From Candidatus Aenigmatarchaeota archaeon (lineage in GTDB: Archaea; EX4484-52; GLR71), in the NCBI GenBank assembly GCA_023134675.1, contig JAGLUQ010000052.1:1-6726 (forward strand): a stretch of DNA of 6,726 nt, given 5' to 3'. The position numbers and the translations under genes are program-made. Shown piece by piece: positions 1 through 5,443 of the stretch; within the stretch, counting starts at the first letter, position 1, and every line of letters starts with the position of its first letter. Below the pieces are notes generated by a model. That model made no database searches, was not told the DNA's origin, and saw nothing but the letters and a program-made list of their open reading frames with translations.

Positions 1-704
1 GTAGGGTCTATGAAAATCAATGGCTGATCACTGAACTTCTTTTTCATTGCCTTGTGCTCGGACTTCCTGTATCCGTTCTCCATATCCATGATTTCCTGAT
101 AGCCCCAATCTTGCGCAGATTTAAGAAGATTTAGGAAAGTTCCGAACTTAATTATCAGAAGTTCGCAGAGGTATCCTGAAAAGCCGTTTGTCTTAAGATC
201 TGAGCCGTATGCGCCTATCCCTTTCAGGAACTTTTTCAGAAGCCGAACCTCATCTGGTTTTTTTAGTGTGTCGAGCACATATTTTGTGTGGAACGGTGTC
301 CTGTCAACTGCTGATATAAGCTTTTTCGTGGATGTTATCTTATAGGCAGGGACTATCTCTATCTCGAAACTGCCGACATGGCCTTTGGTATATGGATGCT
401 CCGCATAGCTGACCACATAGTTGCCGCCGAAACGTTTGAATACATTTTTACCGATATTGAGACCTTTCTCCTCAAGGTCTTCCTTCTTTGTCTTCATGGG
501 GAAGAATACGAATATGTCCAGATCCTTGTCTCCTGCGATGAATGTGTTTTTCGCCACGGAACCCATGAGCCTGGCGTCAAGTGAATATTTTTCTTTTATG
601 AACTTCTTTATGTCGTCAAACATCATCTGGTTCTCTATGACTTCCTTTGTGTCAGGGCGTATCTTTTTCAGGGCGTGCTCAAATATTGTACCGTATGTAT
701 CCAT
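1..704 (-). CDS. cca: CCA-adding enzyme (archaeal class I tRNA nucleotidyltransferase), N-terminal part, 3' end cut by window
   Basis: This enzyme adds or repairs the 3'-terminal CCA of tRNAs from CTP and ATP without a nucleic-acid template. Visible are 234 residues from the ATG at 704-702; archaeal family members are usually about 440-460 residues, so roughly half is missing off the left edge. The nucleotidyltransferase signature is clear: LMGSVAKNT with G48-S49, then GDKDLDIF with the metal-binding pair D61 and D63. The third carboxylate is expected in the (D)VVPxY motif, but here the sequence reads FEIEIVPAY, so E116 seems to replace the usual Asp. The conserved SAVDRTPFHTKYV stretch (131-143) follows, then the start of the central domain (LKKFLKGIGAYGSDL). 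The ATG has no Shine-Dalgarno sequence and lies about 27 bases from a TATA-like box, which suggests a leaderless transcript. It is divergent from the 833 gene. Family assignment is firm; the gene is single and not visibly in an operon. Confidence 0.95.
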   Translation of the reverse strand, partial: MDTYGTIFEHALKKIRPDTKEVIENQMMFDDIKKFIKEKYSLDARLMGSVAKNTFIAGDKDLDIFVFFPMKTKKEDLEEKGLNIGKNVFKRFGGNYVVSYAEHPYTKGHVGSFEIEIVPAYKITSTKKLISAVDRTPFHTKYVLDTLKKPDEVRLLKKFLKGIGAYGSDLKTNGFSGYLCELLIIKFGTFLNLLKSAQDWGYQEIMDMENGYRKSEHKAMKKKFSDQPLIFIDP

Positions 705-726
705 GATGATATATGGTTCTTGCTGG

Positions 727-737
727 TTTATATTTAT
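727..737 (-). promoter_or_regulatory. TATA box of the CCA-adding enzyme gene
   Basis: Read on the minus strand this is ATAAATATAAA, an archaeal TATA-like element centred about 27 bases ahead of the ATG at 704. Archaeal initiation occurs about 25-27 bases downstream of the TATA centre, so the transcript would begin at or next to the start codon. No purine-rich ribosome site lies between. Inferred from sequence alone. Confidence 0.5.
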
Positions 738-788
738 TGACGGAATTTTGGCTGAAGATGAAACGCGGTTTTTGTTAGGCACCAATTA

Positions 789-798
789 TTATATATAC
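789..798 (+). promoter_or_regulatory. TATA box of the 833-2144 gene cluster
   Basis: TTATATATAC is a good archaeal TATA box. It predicts initiation near 820, giving a short leader of about 13 bases that includes the GAGG ribosome site (821-824) of the first gene. It stands back to back with the minus-strand promoter at 727-737, so the intergenic region between 704 and 833 is a divergent promoter region. Confidence 0.55.
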
Positions 799-832
799 TA
801 CATTTATCCAAATAAATCATGAGGCAGTGTAT

Positions 833-1111
833 ATGGCAGTGAAAACTGAAAACAGGACAAAAAAGGCTGTGACAGGTAAGGCAAAAGCTAAAAGCTCTAT
901 CAAAAAACAGACAGTAAAGGCAAAGGTGACAAGAAAAAGAGGAAATGCTGCAAAAACAGTGAAGGCAGAGAAAGCTGTAAGGAAGACGGACGCAAAAAAG
1001 GTATCATCTTTTCCGAAGATAGACCTGTCAAACATGGCGCAGATAATATACATGATAATTATCATAATTTTCCTTGCCTTTGTGATACTTAAATACCATG
1101 AAATAATATGA
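833..1111 (+). CDS. Small tail-anchored membrane protein with a Lys/Ala-rich, histone H1-like N-terminal domain
   Basis: The product has 92 residues. Residues 1-55 are hydrophilic and strongly basic, rich in Lys, Ala, Val and Thr (GKAKAKSS, KKQTVKAKVTRKR, KTVKAEKAVRK). This composition resembles histone H1 tails and bacterial H1-like proteins, and it is probably disordered. Residues 70-87 (IIYMIIIIIFLAFVILKY) form one C-terminal membrane span with only five residues after it, so the basic part should face the cytoplasm as a tail-anchored protein. The ATG at 833 was chosen because GAGG (821-824) sits 8 bases upstream; a GTG at 827 is in frame but too close to that site. The gene lies 10 bases before the DUF835 membrane protein, so they are probably cotranscribed. 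No family is recognised. Binding to DNA, RNA or acidic lipids through the basic domain is inference only. Confidence 0.75.
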   Translation: MAVKTENRTKKAVTGKAKAKSSIKKQTVKAKVTRKRGNAAKTVKAEKAVRKTDAKKVSSFPKIDLSNMAQIIYMIIIIIFLAFVILKYHEII

Positions 1112-1121
1112 CGGTGCTCTA

Positions 1122-1934
1122 ATGGAACCTCTGTTCATGCTTAAATATATTGTAGCATTCCTGTCATTTCTCATACTGCTTTACTCGCTGTCGCTCCTCC
1201 TTTACCTGGGCGTAAACATCAAGACATTTAAGAACAAGGATTTCATAGCAATAATACTTCTTTTAATAGGGCTTCTTGCAATAAGTCAGATAGAAAAAAT
1301 AACAAATGTGCTTTATATAAATTTAGCAAATGTTCTTCTCATGGGCATAATACTGCACATGTTCTCAATAATAAGCCTGTTTCTCATATATTTCTATGTG
1401 AAGAAATCAAAAGATATGCTGGGAAAGATGCTCCTGATAGAGCCTGTAGATGAAGATATAGAGAGGAAAGATAAGAGGGATTTTGAGCTGGAACACGGGA
1501 AGATACATATAGTTATTGAGAAGCACCCAAAGAAAGCATATGACATGTTTGTTGACCAGATACGCTATGGAAAAAAAGGAGCAGTCATAACTATAGAGCC
1601 TAAGGACAATATACGGGAGAAATACGGGCTCAAGAAGACACCTATAATTGAGATAGGTGCAGATTTTACAAGATATATACGGATAGAGCACATACAGCAT
1701 AAGCTTGTGGAATTTATCAAGAAAACAAAGAGCGACGGAGTGATACTGATAGACTGCATAGAACGGCTGATAACCAATACATCATTTTCAGAAGTATACC
1801 ATATGATACAGGTATTGAGAGACTATTCTTCAAAGAACAACTCAATAATTATATTGAGCCTAAATAAAGATACGCTTGAAAAAAGAGAGATTGCGCTTCT
1901 TGAAAGAGAGGCAGATATAATGCAGGGTCATTAG
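1122..1934 (+). CDS. Membrane protein with C-terminal DUF835 domain
   Basis: The product has 270 residues. The N-terminus has membrane spans at about 9-31, 40-57 and 64-93; the last stretch is long enough for one long or two short spans. A charged linker (95-122) leads to a soluble domain at about 124-268 that matches DUF835. The matching features are the opening IHIVIEKHPKKAYDMF, the xREKYGLKKTPIIEI centre, the ILIDCIERLITNTSF core (208-222; family form is roughly LLDGxEYLIxxNxF), the VLRDYSSKNNSIIIL segment and the closing ALLEREAD. DUF835 domains are mainly archaeal, often attached to membrane or sensor modules, and their biochemical role is unknown. The fold resembles a nucleotide-binding-like alpha/beta domain, but no Walker A motif is present. 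The start is ATG 1122 with GGTG at 1113-1116. The gene follows the basic tail-anchored protein by 10 bases and precedes the next gene by 6, consistent with an operon. A signalling role at the membrane is inference. Confidence 0.85.
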   Translation: MEPLFMLKYIVAFLSFLILLYSLSLLLYLGVNIKTFKNKDFIAIILLLIGLLAISQIEKITNVLYINLANVLLMGIILHMFSIISLFLIYFYVKKSKDMLGKMLLIEPVDEDIERKDKRDFELEHGKIHIVIEKHPKKAYDMFVDQIRYGKKGAVITIEPKDNIREKYGLKKTPIIEIGADFTRYIRIEHIQHKLVEFIKKTKSDGVILIDCIERLITNTSFSEVYHMIQVLRDYSSKNNSIIILSLNKDTLEKREIALLEREADIMQGH

Positions 1935-1940
1935 ATTGAT

Positions 1941-2144
1941 ATGTTTCTAAGAAAAAAAATAATTAAAGGCCATGAATATTGGTACCTTGTAGAGAACAAA
2001 TGGGTGGACGGCAGGTCAAAGCAGAAAGTGGTCAAGTACCTTGGCAGCCGCGGCAGCTTTGACATGAGCGAGGTTGTAAAAGCAATTGAAAGAAGCAAGG
2101 CAGCAAAGAAGAATTCAGGCGATAAGACCAAAGCAAACAGTTAA
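1941..2144 (+). CDS. Small basic protein resembling the N-terminal segment of IS1634/IS4-type transposases
   Basis: The product has 67 residues. Its first half, FLRKKIIKGHEYWYLVENKW followed by VDGRSKQKVVKYLGSRG, follows the pattern 'kGxxYxYLVExxxxxGkxxQkvvkYLG'. This pattern is seen at the very start of IS1634/IS4-like transposases and in short stand-alone archaeal proteins. It probably forms a small beta-hairpin unit. Residues 40-55 could form one helix (MSEVVKAIERSKAAKK), and the tail is Lys-rich. No DDE catalytic domain follows, no inverted repeats were seen, and the gene is tightly embedded (6 bases after the DUF835 gene), so it looks like a settled host gene and not a fresh transposon fragment. 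There is only a weak AGGG at 1924-1927, 13 bases from the ATG, so translation may be coupled to the upstream gene. The basic charge suggests nucleic-acid binding, which is an inference. Confidence 0.7.
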   Translation: MFLRKKIIKGHEYWYLVENKWVDGRSKQKVVKYLGSRGSFDMSEVVKAIERSKAAKKNSGDKTKANS

Positions 2145-2148
2145 ATAT
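2141..2148 (+). promoter_or_regulatory. Possible internal TATA box for the 2169 gene
   Basis: TTAAATAT overlaps the stop codon of the preceding gene and is centred about 25 bases ahead of the ATG at 2169. That ATG has no Shine-Dalgarno sequence in the 24-base gap, so a separate leaderless transcript is plausible. The box is weak and AT-rich sequence gives chance matches. Confidence 0.35.
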
Positions 2149-2168
2149 GTCCTGCATCAATCATCTTT

Positions 2169-2603
2169 ATGAACAAGATACTTAACATAATGATAGACAG
2201 TATGTCATGCGAGAAGAAAAAGCAGCCGTTCGGCCCTATCCAGATATCAAGCAATAACCAGATAACAGGGATATCAAAGACAAAGATGATGGACGGATCT
2301 GACGGGATTGCTGTAAACTTCAGATATACCACACAATACAAAGGAAAGGATGAAGATATAGGCAGTATAGACCTTTCGGGAAAAGTGTTCTACAACGGCG
2401 AGAATTTCGAGAAGATAGCAGACATGTGGGACACGGAAAAGAAGCTTGACCCTTCTGAATCTGTCAATATAATAAATATCATACTTTCTGAAGCTTCTGT
2501 CGCTGCGGTGATTGTCGCCAACCAAATGAGGCTTCCGCCACCGATACCATTGCCAAGAGCGAAGGGAAAGATAAAGGAAGTTGACACAAGCTATATTGAT
2601 TGA
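2169..2603 (+). CDS. Uncharacterised archaeal protein, possible SecB-like fold
   Basis: The product has 144 residues with no signal peptide; the Val/Ala/Ile-rich stretch at about 97-118 looks like an amphipathic helix, not a membrane span. The predicted order is an N-terminal part with PIQISSNNQITGI, then two strands (GIAVNFRYTTQYK at about 46-58; IGSIDLSGKVFYNG at about 64-77), a charged loop, a long helix (about 93-118), and a proline-rich end, LPPPIPLPRAKGK (about 122-134). This resembles the SecB export-chaperone layout: antiparallel strands with a G-hydrophobic-F turn, a long helix, then a 'gFPxLxLxPxNF'-like segment. Methanocaldococcus has a described SecB homologue, so an archaeal SecB-like protein is plausible. 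The match is one of pattern, not clear identity, so the function stays open. It lies 24 bases after the small basic gene and is followed by a T-rich stretch that may end transcription. Confidence 0.7.
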   Translation: MNKILNIMIDSMSCEKKKQPFGPIQISSNNQITGISKTKMMDGSDGIAVNFRYTTQYKGKDEDIGSIDLSGKVFYNGENFEKIADMWDTEKKLDPSESVNIINIILSEASVAAVIVANQMRLPPPIPLPRAKGKIKEVDTSYID

Positions 2604-2624
2604 TTTTTTATTTAAGTTTCTTAT
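2604..2624 (+). terminator. T-rich terminator after the 833-2603 gene cluster
   Basis: Immediately after the TGA at 2601-2603 comes a run of six Ts (2604-2609) followed by further T clusters up to about 2624. Archaeal RNA polymerase commonly terminates at such T tracts without a hairpin. It sits before the next promoter at 2654. Confidence 0.45.
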
Positions 2625-2653
2625 TTAAATTGACTATGTTGCAGAGATAAAAA

Positions 2654-2660
2654 TTTAAAA
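2654..2660 (+). promoter_or_regulatory. TATA box of the DHH-family gene
   Basis: TTTAAAA is centred about 25 bases ahead of the ATG at 2682. No Shine-Dalgarno sequence is present between them, so a leaderless transcript is likely. Inferred from spacing and composition. Confidence 0.45.
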
Positions 2661-2681
2661 GAATACTTTTCAGTATACAAC

Positions 2682-3905
2682 ATGCATCCTCATGACAGGC
2701 TGGCAAATATAATCAAAGGGAACTTAGATGTTCTTGAAGAGCCTTGTTTTTTCTATGATACTGACTTTGACGGCTGCGCAAGCATGGCTGTTCTGGAAAA
2801 GATATATGAGCATATTGGGATTGAAACGAAATCATGCTATATAAACTATTCTGACAATTCTGCTGCGATAAGGTTTGCGCGCGAAAATAATCCGAAAGAG
2901 ATTGTATTTGTTGATTATGAGCCGCACGAAAAAGAGTTTGAAGAGATATGCAAACATGCTGAAAATGTGGTAATCCTGGGGCATCATCAAAGGCCGGACA
3001 TCAAAATACTTGAAAAGAATGATAAAAGAGTCACATATCTTAACCCGCGAGATTATTATGACGGGAACAGCAAAAGAAGAGGAATCCCAATAGTATATTT
3101 TCTGAACAAGGCCGCAGGCCTGTACGGCGTCGATACTTCTTTCCAGGCATCTATAGGCCTTAGAGGGTATGGTTTTTCCGACCTTGCAAAAGAGATAGAA
3201 GGAAAAAAAGGGTGGGATGCAGACATAAGAAAGATACAAAAATATATCAGGAACGGCCTCATGCTTGTCTCTTACAGGCTTGAATGCTCCAAATATCTTG
3301 TTGATGCCCTTAAACAATCAAAAGACTATGAGGAAAATGAGATGCATATAGTATCAGAGAGGCTCAAAAGACCGGATCCTGAAAAAGAACCAAAAGATGT
3401 GAAATATTTATATGAAAGATTAATGGAATCTGCAAAAGAAAACATTGTCATATTTGAAAAAGAAGGAGTCGTCGGAGATCTTTTAGTTTTCCAGCTAAAG
3501 CATTCGAACGGGGATTATTTTGAACAGATAAAGGCATTCCTGCATGACCCGATAAAAAAAGGGCTCCATAACCATGCGGCAGACCTGGGATACTATACAA
3601 GCCTGAGCATAAACTTCTTAGGAGGAAAAAGAAAAGTTTCCATGAGAAGTAATAATTATACAATCAATATTGCTGAAATCTTAAAGAAAACTTTTGAAGA
3701 ACTGCCTGAAATTGAACCTAATTTCGGAGGGCATGAGAACTCAGGAGGATTTGTCTGCTGGCAGGAGGACTTGCCGGATGTGATAACTGCTTTTGCAAAC
3801 AATTATTTTGAAGCTACAGAGCAGAATATCAGGGTATCAAAAGAAGACCTGAATGGCTTAAATGATAATGATGATGAGCAGAAGGAACTGATTTATCGAA
3901 ACTAA
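2682..3905 (+). CDS. DHH/DHHA1 phosphoesterase-family protein with altered catalytic motifs
   Basis: The product has 407 residues. The DHH superfamily includes RecJ nuclease, archaeal GINS-associated nuclease, nanoRNases and cyclic-dinucleotide phosphodiesterases; its members use four Asp/His motifs to bind two metal ions. Motif I is present as FFYDTDFDGCAS (D26, D28, D30), close to RecJ's DYDxDG. Motif II is present as VFVDYEP (D78). Motif III, normally DHH, reads GHH (G100, H101, H102). Motif IV, normally an Asp after an 'AxIGxxxD' pattern, reads ASIGLRGYGFSD, with Y163 at the expected position. The C-terminal DHHA1 substrate-binding domain is present and ends with the diagnostic FGGHENSGGF (348-357). 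A charged linker (about 212-245) joins the two domains, and the tail (385-407) is acidic. Two of the metal-site acids appear lost, so the protein may be inactive or use altered chemistry, as in the RecJ-derived Cdc45. The substrate cannot be named. The stop overlaps the convergent gene by 4 bases. Confidence 0.88.
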   Translation: MHPHDRLANIIKGNLDVLEEPCFFYDTDFDGCASMAVLEKIYEHIGIETKSCYINYSDNSAAIRFARENNPKEIVFVDYEPHEKEFEEICKHAENVVILGHHQRPDIKILEKNDKRVTYLNPRDYYDGNSKRRGIPIVYFLNKAAGLYGVDTSFQASIGLRGYGFSDLAKEIEGKKGWDADIRKIQKYIRNGLMLVSYRLECSKYLVDALKQSKDYEENEMHIVSERLKRPDPEKEPKDVKYLYERLMESAKENIVIFEKEGVVGDLLVFQLKHSNGDYFEQIKAFLHDPIKKGLHNHAADLGYYTSLSINFLGGKRKVSMRSNNYTINIAEILKKTFEELPEIEPNFGGHENSGGFVCWQEDLPDVITAFANNYFEATEQNIRVSKEDLNGLNDNDDEQKELIYRN

Positions 3906-4966
3906 ATTATTCTTTCACTTTCCAGATTTTTATAAGCATCCTGCAGATAAGCAAGCTCTTCGTTATAGACTTCACGATTTCTCTGAAATATCTCACGAGA
4001 ATCTTTAAAACCGAAAGTGGCAGCATTTCCTATTGCATTGTCAGCATTTTCAATTGCCCACTCGCAGCTTTTTATCCTGCGCAGGATGGATGAATCCAGC
4101 TGGTCAACAGTGGTGACTGTGATAGGCACTATCTGGCGGCCAAACTCTTTTTTTATATTACTGAACATATCACATTCTGTGTGGGTCGTCAATGAGGGAA
4201 GCATATAAGCTATAGGGCTTTTTTCATTACCGCATATCTCAAGACTTAAGGAATATGTGATTAACTGGTTTTCTGAAATGGAAATTTCATAAGGTGTCAG
4301 AGCAGGACTCAATTTTGCTTCTGCCCACATGTTGTCGCAGATGTTTCTGCTCAGACAAAAAACAGTATCAGGAATAACTGTGATTTGTGAAGAGTCTTTT
4401 CTTGGCCTTGGTGCATATCTTGCTTTGTCAAAATAAGGCAAAGTAAGCTGGTATCCTTCCTCTGAAAAATCAAACAGTCTTTTCTGTGTTATACTCTCGG
4501 GATGCGGTCTGCGCTTTTTTGTCCAGGAATATTGTTTTCGGTTCTTGATTGATTTAACCATTTGATCATAACATTGTTGATTATGTGTATATGCTTCATA
4601 TTCTGCTGTCTGTCCCGAATCTGCTGAATTGTCAAAACAGAAGAGAGATGGATTAGGGTTTGAGATATTAAGCCTGTATTGAGATGCTTCAACGTGAAAT
4701 GGTATTGCCATATCAGCAATGACAGCTTTCTCAAAACTGCTTTCGGTCCTTGGCGGTGTAAGATTCATGTAGAGTGAGGTAAATGCTTTTCTGTTGCCTA
4801 AATTTTCAAAATTGAGACTAATTTTTGGTGTCGGGAAAGCGACAACCAGCTGTGATCCGAAATAAGGATTTTCAAAGGGCTGTACGATTATCTTTTTAGA
4901 ATCATCACCAAAGCGCCCGTAAAGGTGCTGACGTGCCTCATCTGCGAAAATCTCCATAGAATACAT
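3902..4966 (-). CDS. Uncharacterised 354-residue protein
   Basis: I do not recognise this family. It is a long, intact reading frame with no signal peptide or membrane span, so it is probably cytoplasmic. Visible features are an N-terminal segment with FENPYFGSQLVVAFPTP (31-47), a Gln/Asn/Ser-rich middle (112-145), a basic patch at 149-153 (TKKRR), a segment with several hydrophobic strands (194-260), and a helical, charged C-terminus (about 288-352) that could form a short coiled coil. Seven cysteines (110, 132, 204, 210, 245, 265, 301) are scattered and form no CxxC pair, so there is no obvious zinc site. The ATG at 4966 has no Shine-Dalgarno sequence but lies about 25 bases from a TATA box, suggesting a leaderless message; an ATG three codons later is an alternative start. 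It is convergent with the DHH gene. A lineage-restricted gene or a very divergent family member are both possible. Confidence 0.75.
   Translation of the reverse strand: MYSMEIFADEARQHLYGRFGDDSKKIIVQPFENPYFGSQLVVAFPTPKISLNFENLGNRKAFTSLYMNLTPPRTESSFEKAVIADMAIPFHVEASQYRLNISNPNPSLFCFDNSADSGQTAEYEAYTHNQQCYDQMVKSIKNRKQYSWTKKRRPHPESITQKRLFDFSEEGYQLTLPYFDKARYAPRPRKDSSQITVIPDTVFCLSRNICDNMWAEAKLSPALTPYEISISENQLITYSLSLEICGNEKSPIAYMLPSLTTHTECDMFSNIKKEFGRQIVPITVTTVDQLDSSILRRIKSCEWAIENADNAIGNAATFGFKDSREIFQRNREVYNEELAYLQDAYKNLESERII
3927..3931 (+). terminator. Possible T-tract terminator of the DHH-family gene
   Basis: A run of five Ts about 22 bases past the stop codon, preceded by pyrimidine-rich sequence, could end transcription of the plus-strand gene. 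It lies inside the 3' end of the convergent coding region, so the two mature messages would overlap. The run is short and the call is weak. Confidence 0.25.
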
Positions 4967-4987
4967 AAATGATATAAGGGCTAAAAA

Positions 4988-4995
4988 TATTTAAA
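4988..4995 (-). promoter_or_regulatory. TATA box of the 354-residue protein gene
   Basis: On the minus strand this reads TTTAAATA, centred about 25 bases ahead of the ATG at 4966. No ribosome site is seen in the gap, so transcription would start at or beside the start codon. Confidence 0.5.
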
Positions 4996-5027
4996 TTCTG
5001 GAGAGAAAATAAGATATATTTAATAAT

Positions 5028-5082
5028 ATATACTATAAATAATATATAATCCAATATAGCAAACATATACTATATACTTATA
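5028..5082. repeat. Direct repeats of ATATACTATA, candidate operator
   Basis: ATATACTATA occurs exactly at 5028-5037 and 5065-5074, 37 bases apart, with a degenerate copy (ATACTTATA) at 5074-5082. Each core, TATA-C-TATA, is a near-perfect palindrome around one base, as expected for a site bound by a dimer. The sequence is so AT-rich that chance repeats are likely, so the regulatory reading is tentative. Confidence 0.35.
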
Positions 5083-5119
5083 AAGCAAAACAACAATATC
5101 AGGAATAGTACATAAAACA

Positions 5120-5127
5120 TATAAATA
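5120..5127 (+). promoter_or_regulatory. TATA box of the winged-helix regulator gene
   Basis: TATAAATA is a strong archaeal TATA match. It predicts initiation near 5149 and a leader of about 22 bases that contains the GGTGG ribosome site at 5157-5161. This gene therefore uses a short-leader message, unlike several of its neighbours. Confidence 0.55.
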
Positions 5128-5170
5128 CTAAGACAACAAAATATAATTAAGCATCTGGTGGTTGAAAAAC

Positions 5171-5440
5171 ATGAAGAACAATAGCAGTATCAATGAGCTG
5201 TTCCTGCATATGAAACCTGTACAGATTCTTCTTGCTCTCCAATCAAACCAGGAAAATTATGCATCCACTGTAGCAAAGATTGTTGACTGCACATATTCTC
5301 ACACAATGAAGATTCTTGAGGCATTCCATAAGGAAGATATGGTCTCTTTTGAAAAGAAAGGGCGTGTCAAGTTTGTGCGCCTTACAGATAAAGGCAAGAA
5401 TTTCGCAAGGAATTTTGACAAGATAGTCAACAAGATGTAA
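5171..5440 (+). CDS. Small winged-helix (MarR/ArsR-like) DNA-binding regulator
   Basis: The product has 89 residues and is almost entirely one winged helix-turn-helix domain. The order is an N-terminal helix (NELFLHMKPVQILLALQ), a second helix (YASTVAKIV), the recognition helix (TYSHTMKILEAFHKEDM), and the wing, a beta-hairpin with VSFEKKGRVKFVRLTDKG; a short C-terminal helix (NFARNFDKIVNKM) may serve in dimerisation. The 'LTxKG' end of the wing is typical of archaeal MarR/ArsR-like regulators. No sensor or metal-binding domain is present, and the single Cys cannot form an ArsR-type metal site. ATG 5171 was chosen because GGTGG (5157-5161) lies 9 bases upstream; an in-frame TTG at 5162 directly abuts that site and is unlikely. 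Targets are unknown; the repeat-bearing promoter region just upstream makes self-regulation or control of the divergent gene the simplest guess. It ends 3 bases from the convergent gatE. Confidence 0.85.
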   Translation: MKNNSSINELFLHMKPVQILLALQSNQENYASTVAKIVDCTYSHTMKILEAFHKEDMVSFEKKGRVKFVRLTDKGKNFARNFDKIVNKM

Positions 5441-5443
5441 ATA

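Larger units (their letters stand above)
4967..5170. promoter_or_regulatory. AT-rich divergent promoter region with repeated elements
   Basis: These 204 bases separate two divergent starts and hold no gene that I can support. The base composition is much more AT-rich than the surrounding genes. The stretch includes the TATA boxes of both neighbours and two exact copies of ATATACTATA. It is the most likely place for the adjacent winged-helix protein to bind. Confidence 0.5.

Noticed and set aside
421..822. Plus-strand open frame of 133 codons
   Set aside because: It lies opposite the well-supported CCA-adding enzyme gene and its promoter region; the translation is Phe/Ser-rich with no recognisable motif, as expected for an antisense shadow.
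833..1111. True histone or chromatin protein
   Set aside because: The basic Lys/Ala-rich composition is suggestive, but there is no histone fold and the C-terminus is a membrane span, so only a compositional resemblance can be claimed.
1941..2144. Insertion sequence remnant
   Set aside because: Only the N-terminal transposase-like motif is present; no catalytic residues, terminal inverted repeats or target duplications were seen, and the operon spacing is tight.
2832..3317. Minus-strand open frame of 161 codons
   Set aside because: It is opposite the DHH-family gene across conserved motifs II-IV; its product is low in charge balance and matches no family, so it is a shadow.
5001..5150. Replication origin or CRISPR-like repeat array in the AT-rich region
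   Set aside because: There are only two exact 10-base repeats, no regular repeat-spacer structure, no origin-binding box and no neighbouring Orc1/Cdc6 gene; a promoter and operator region explains it better.
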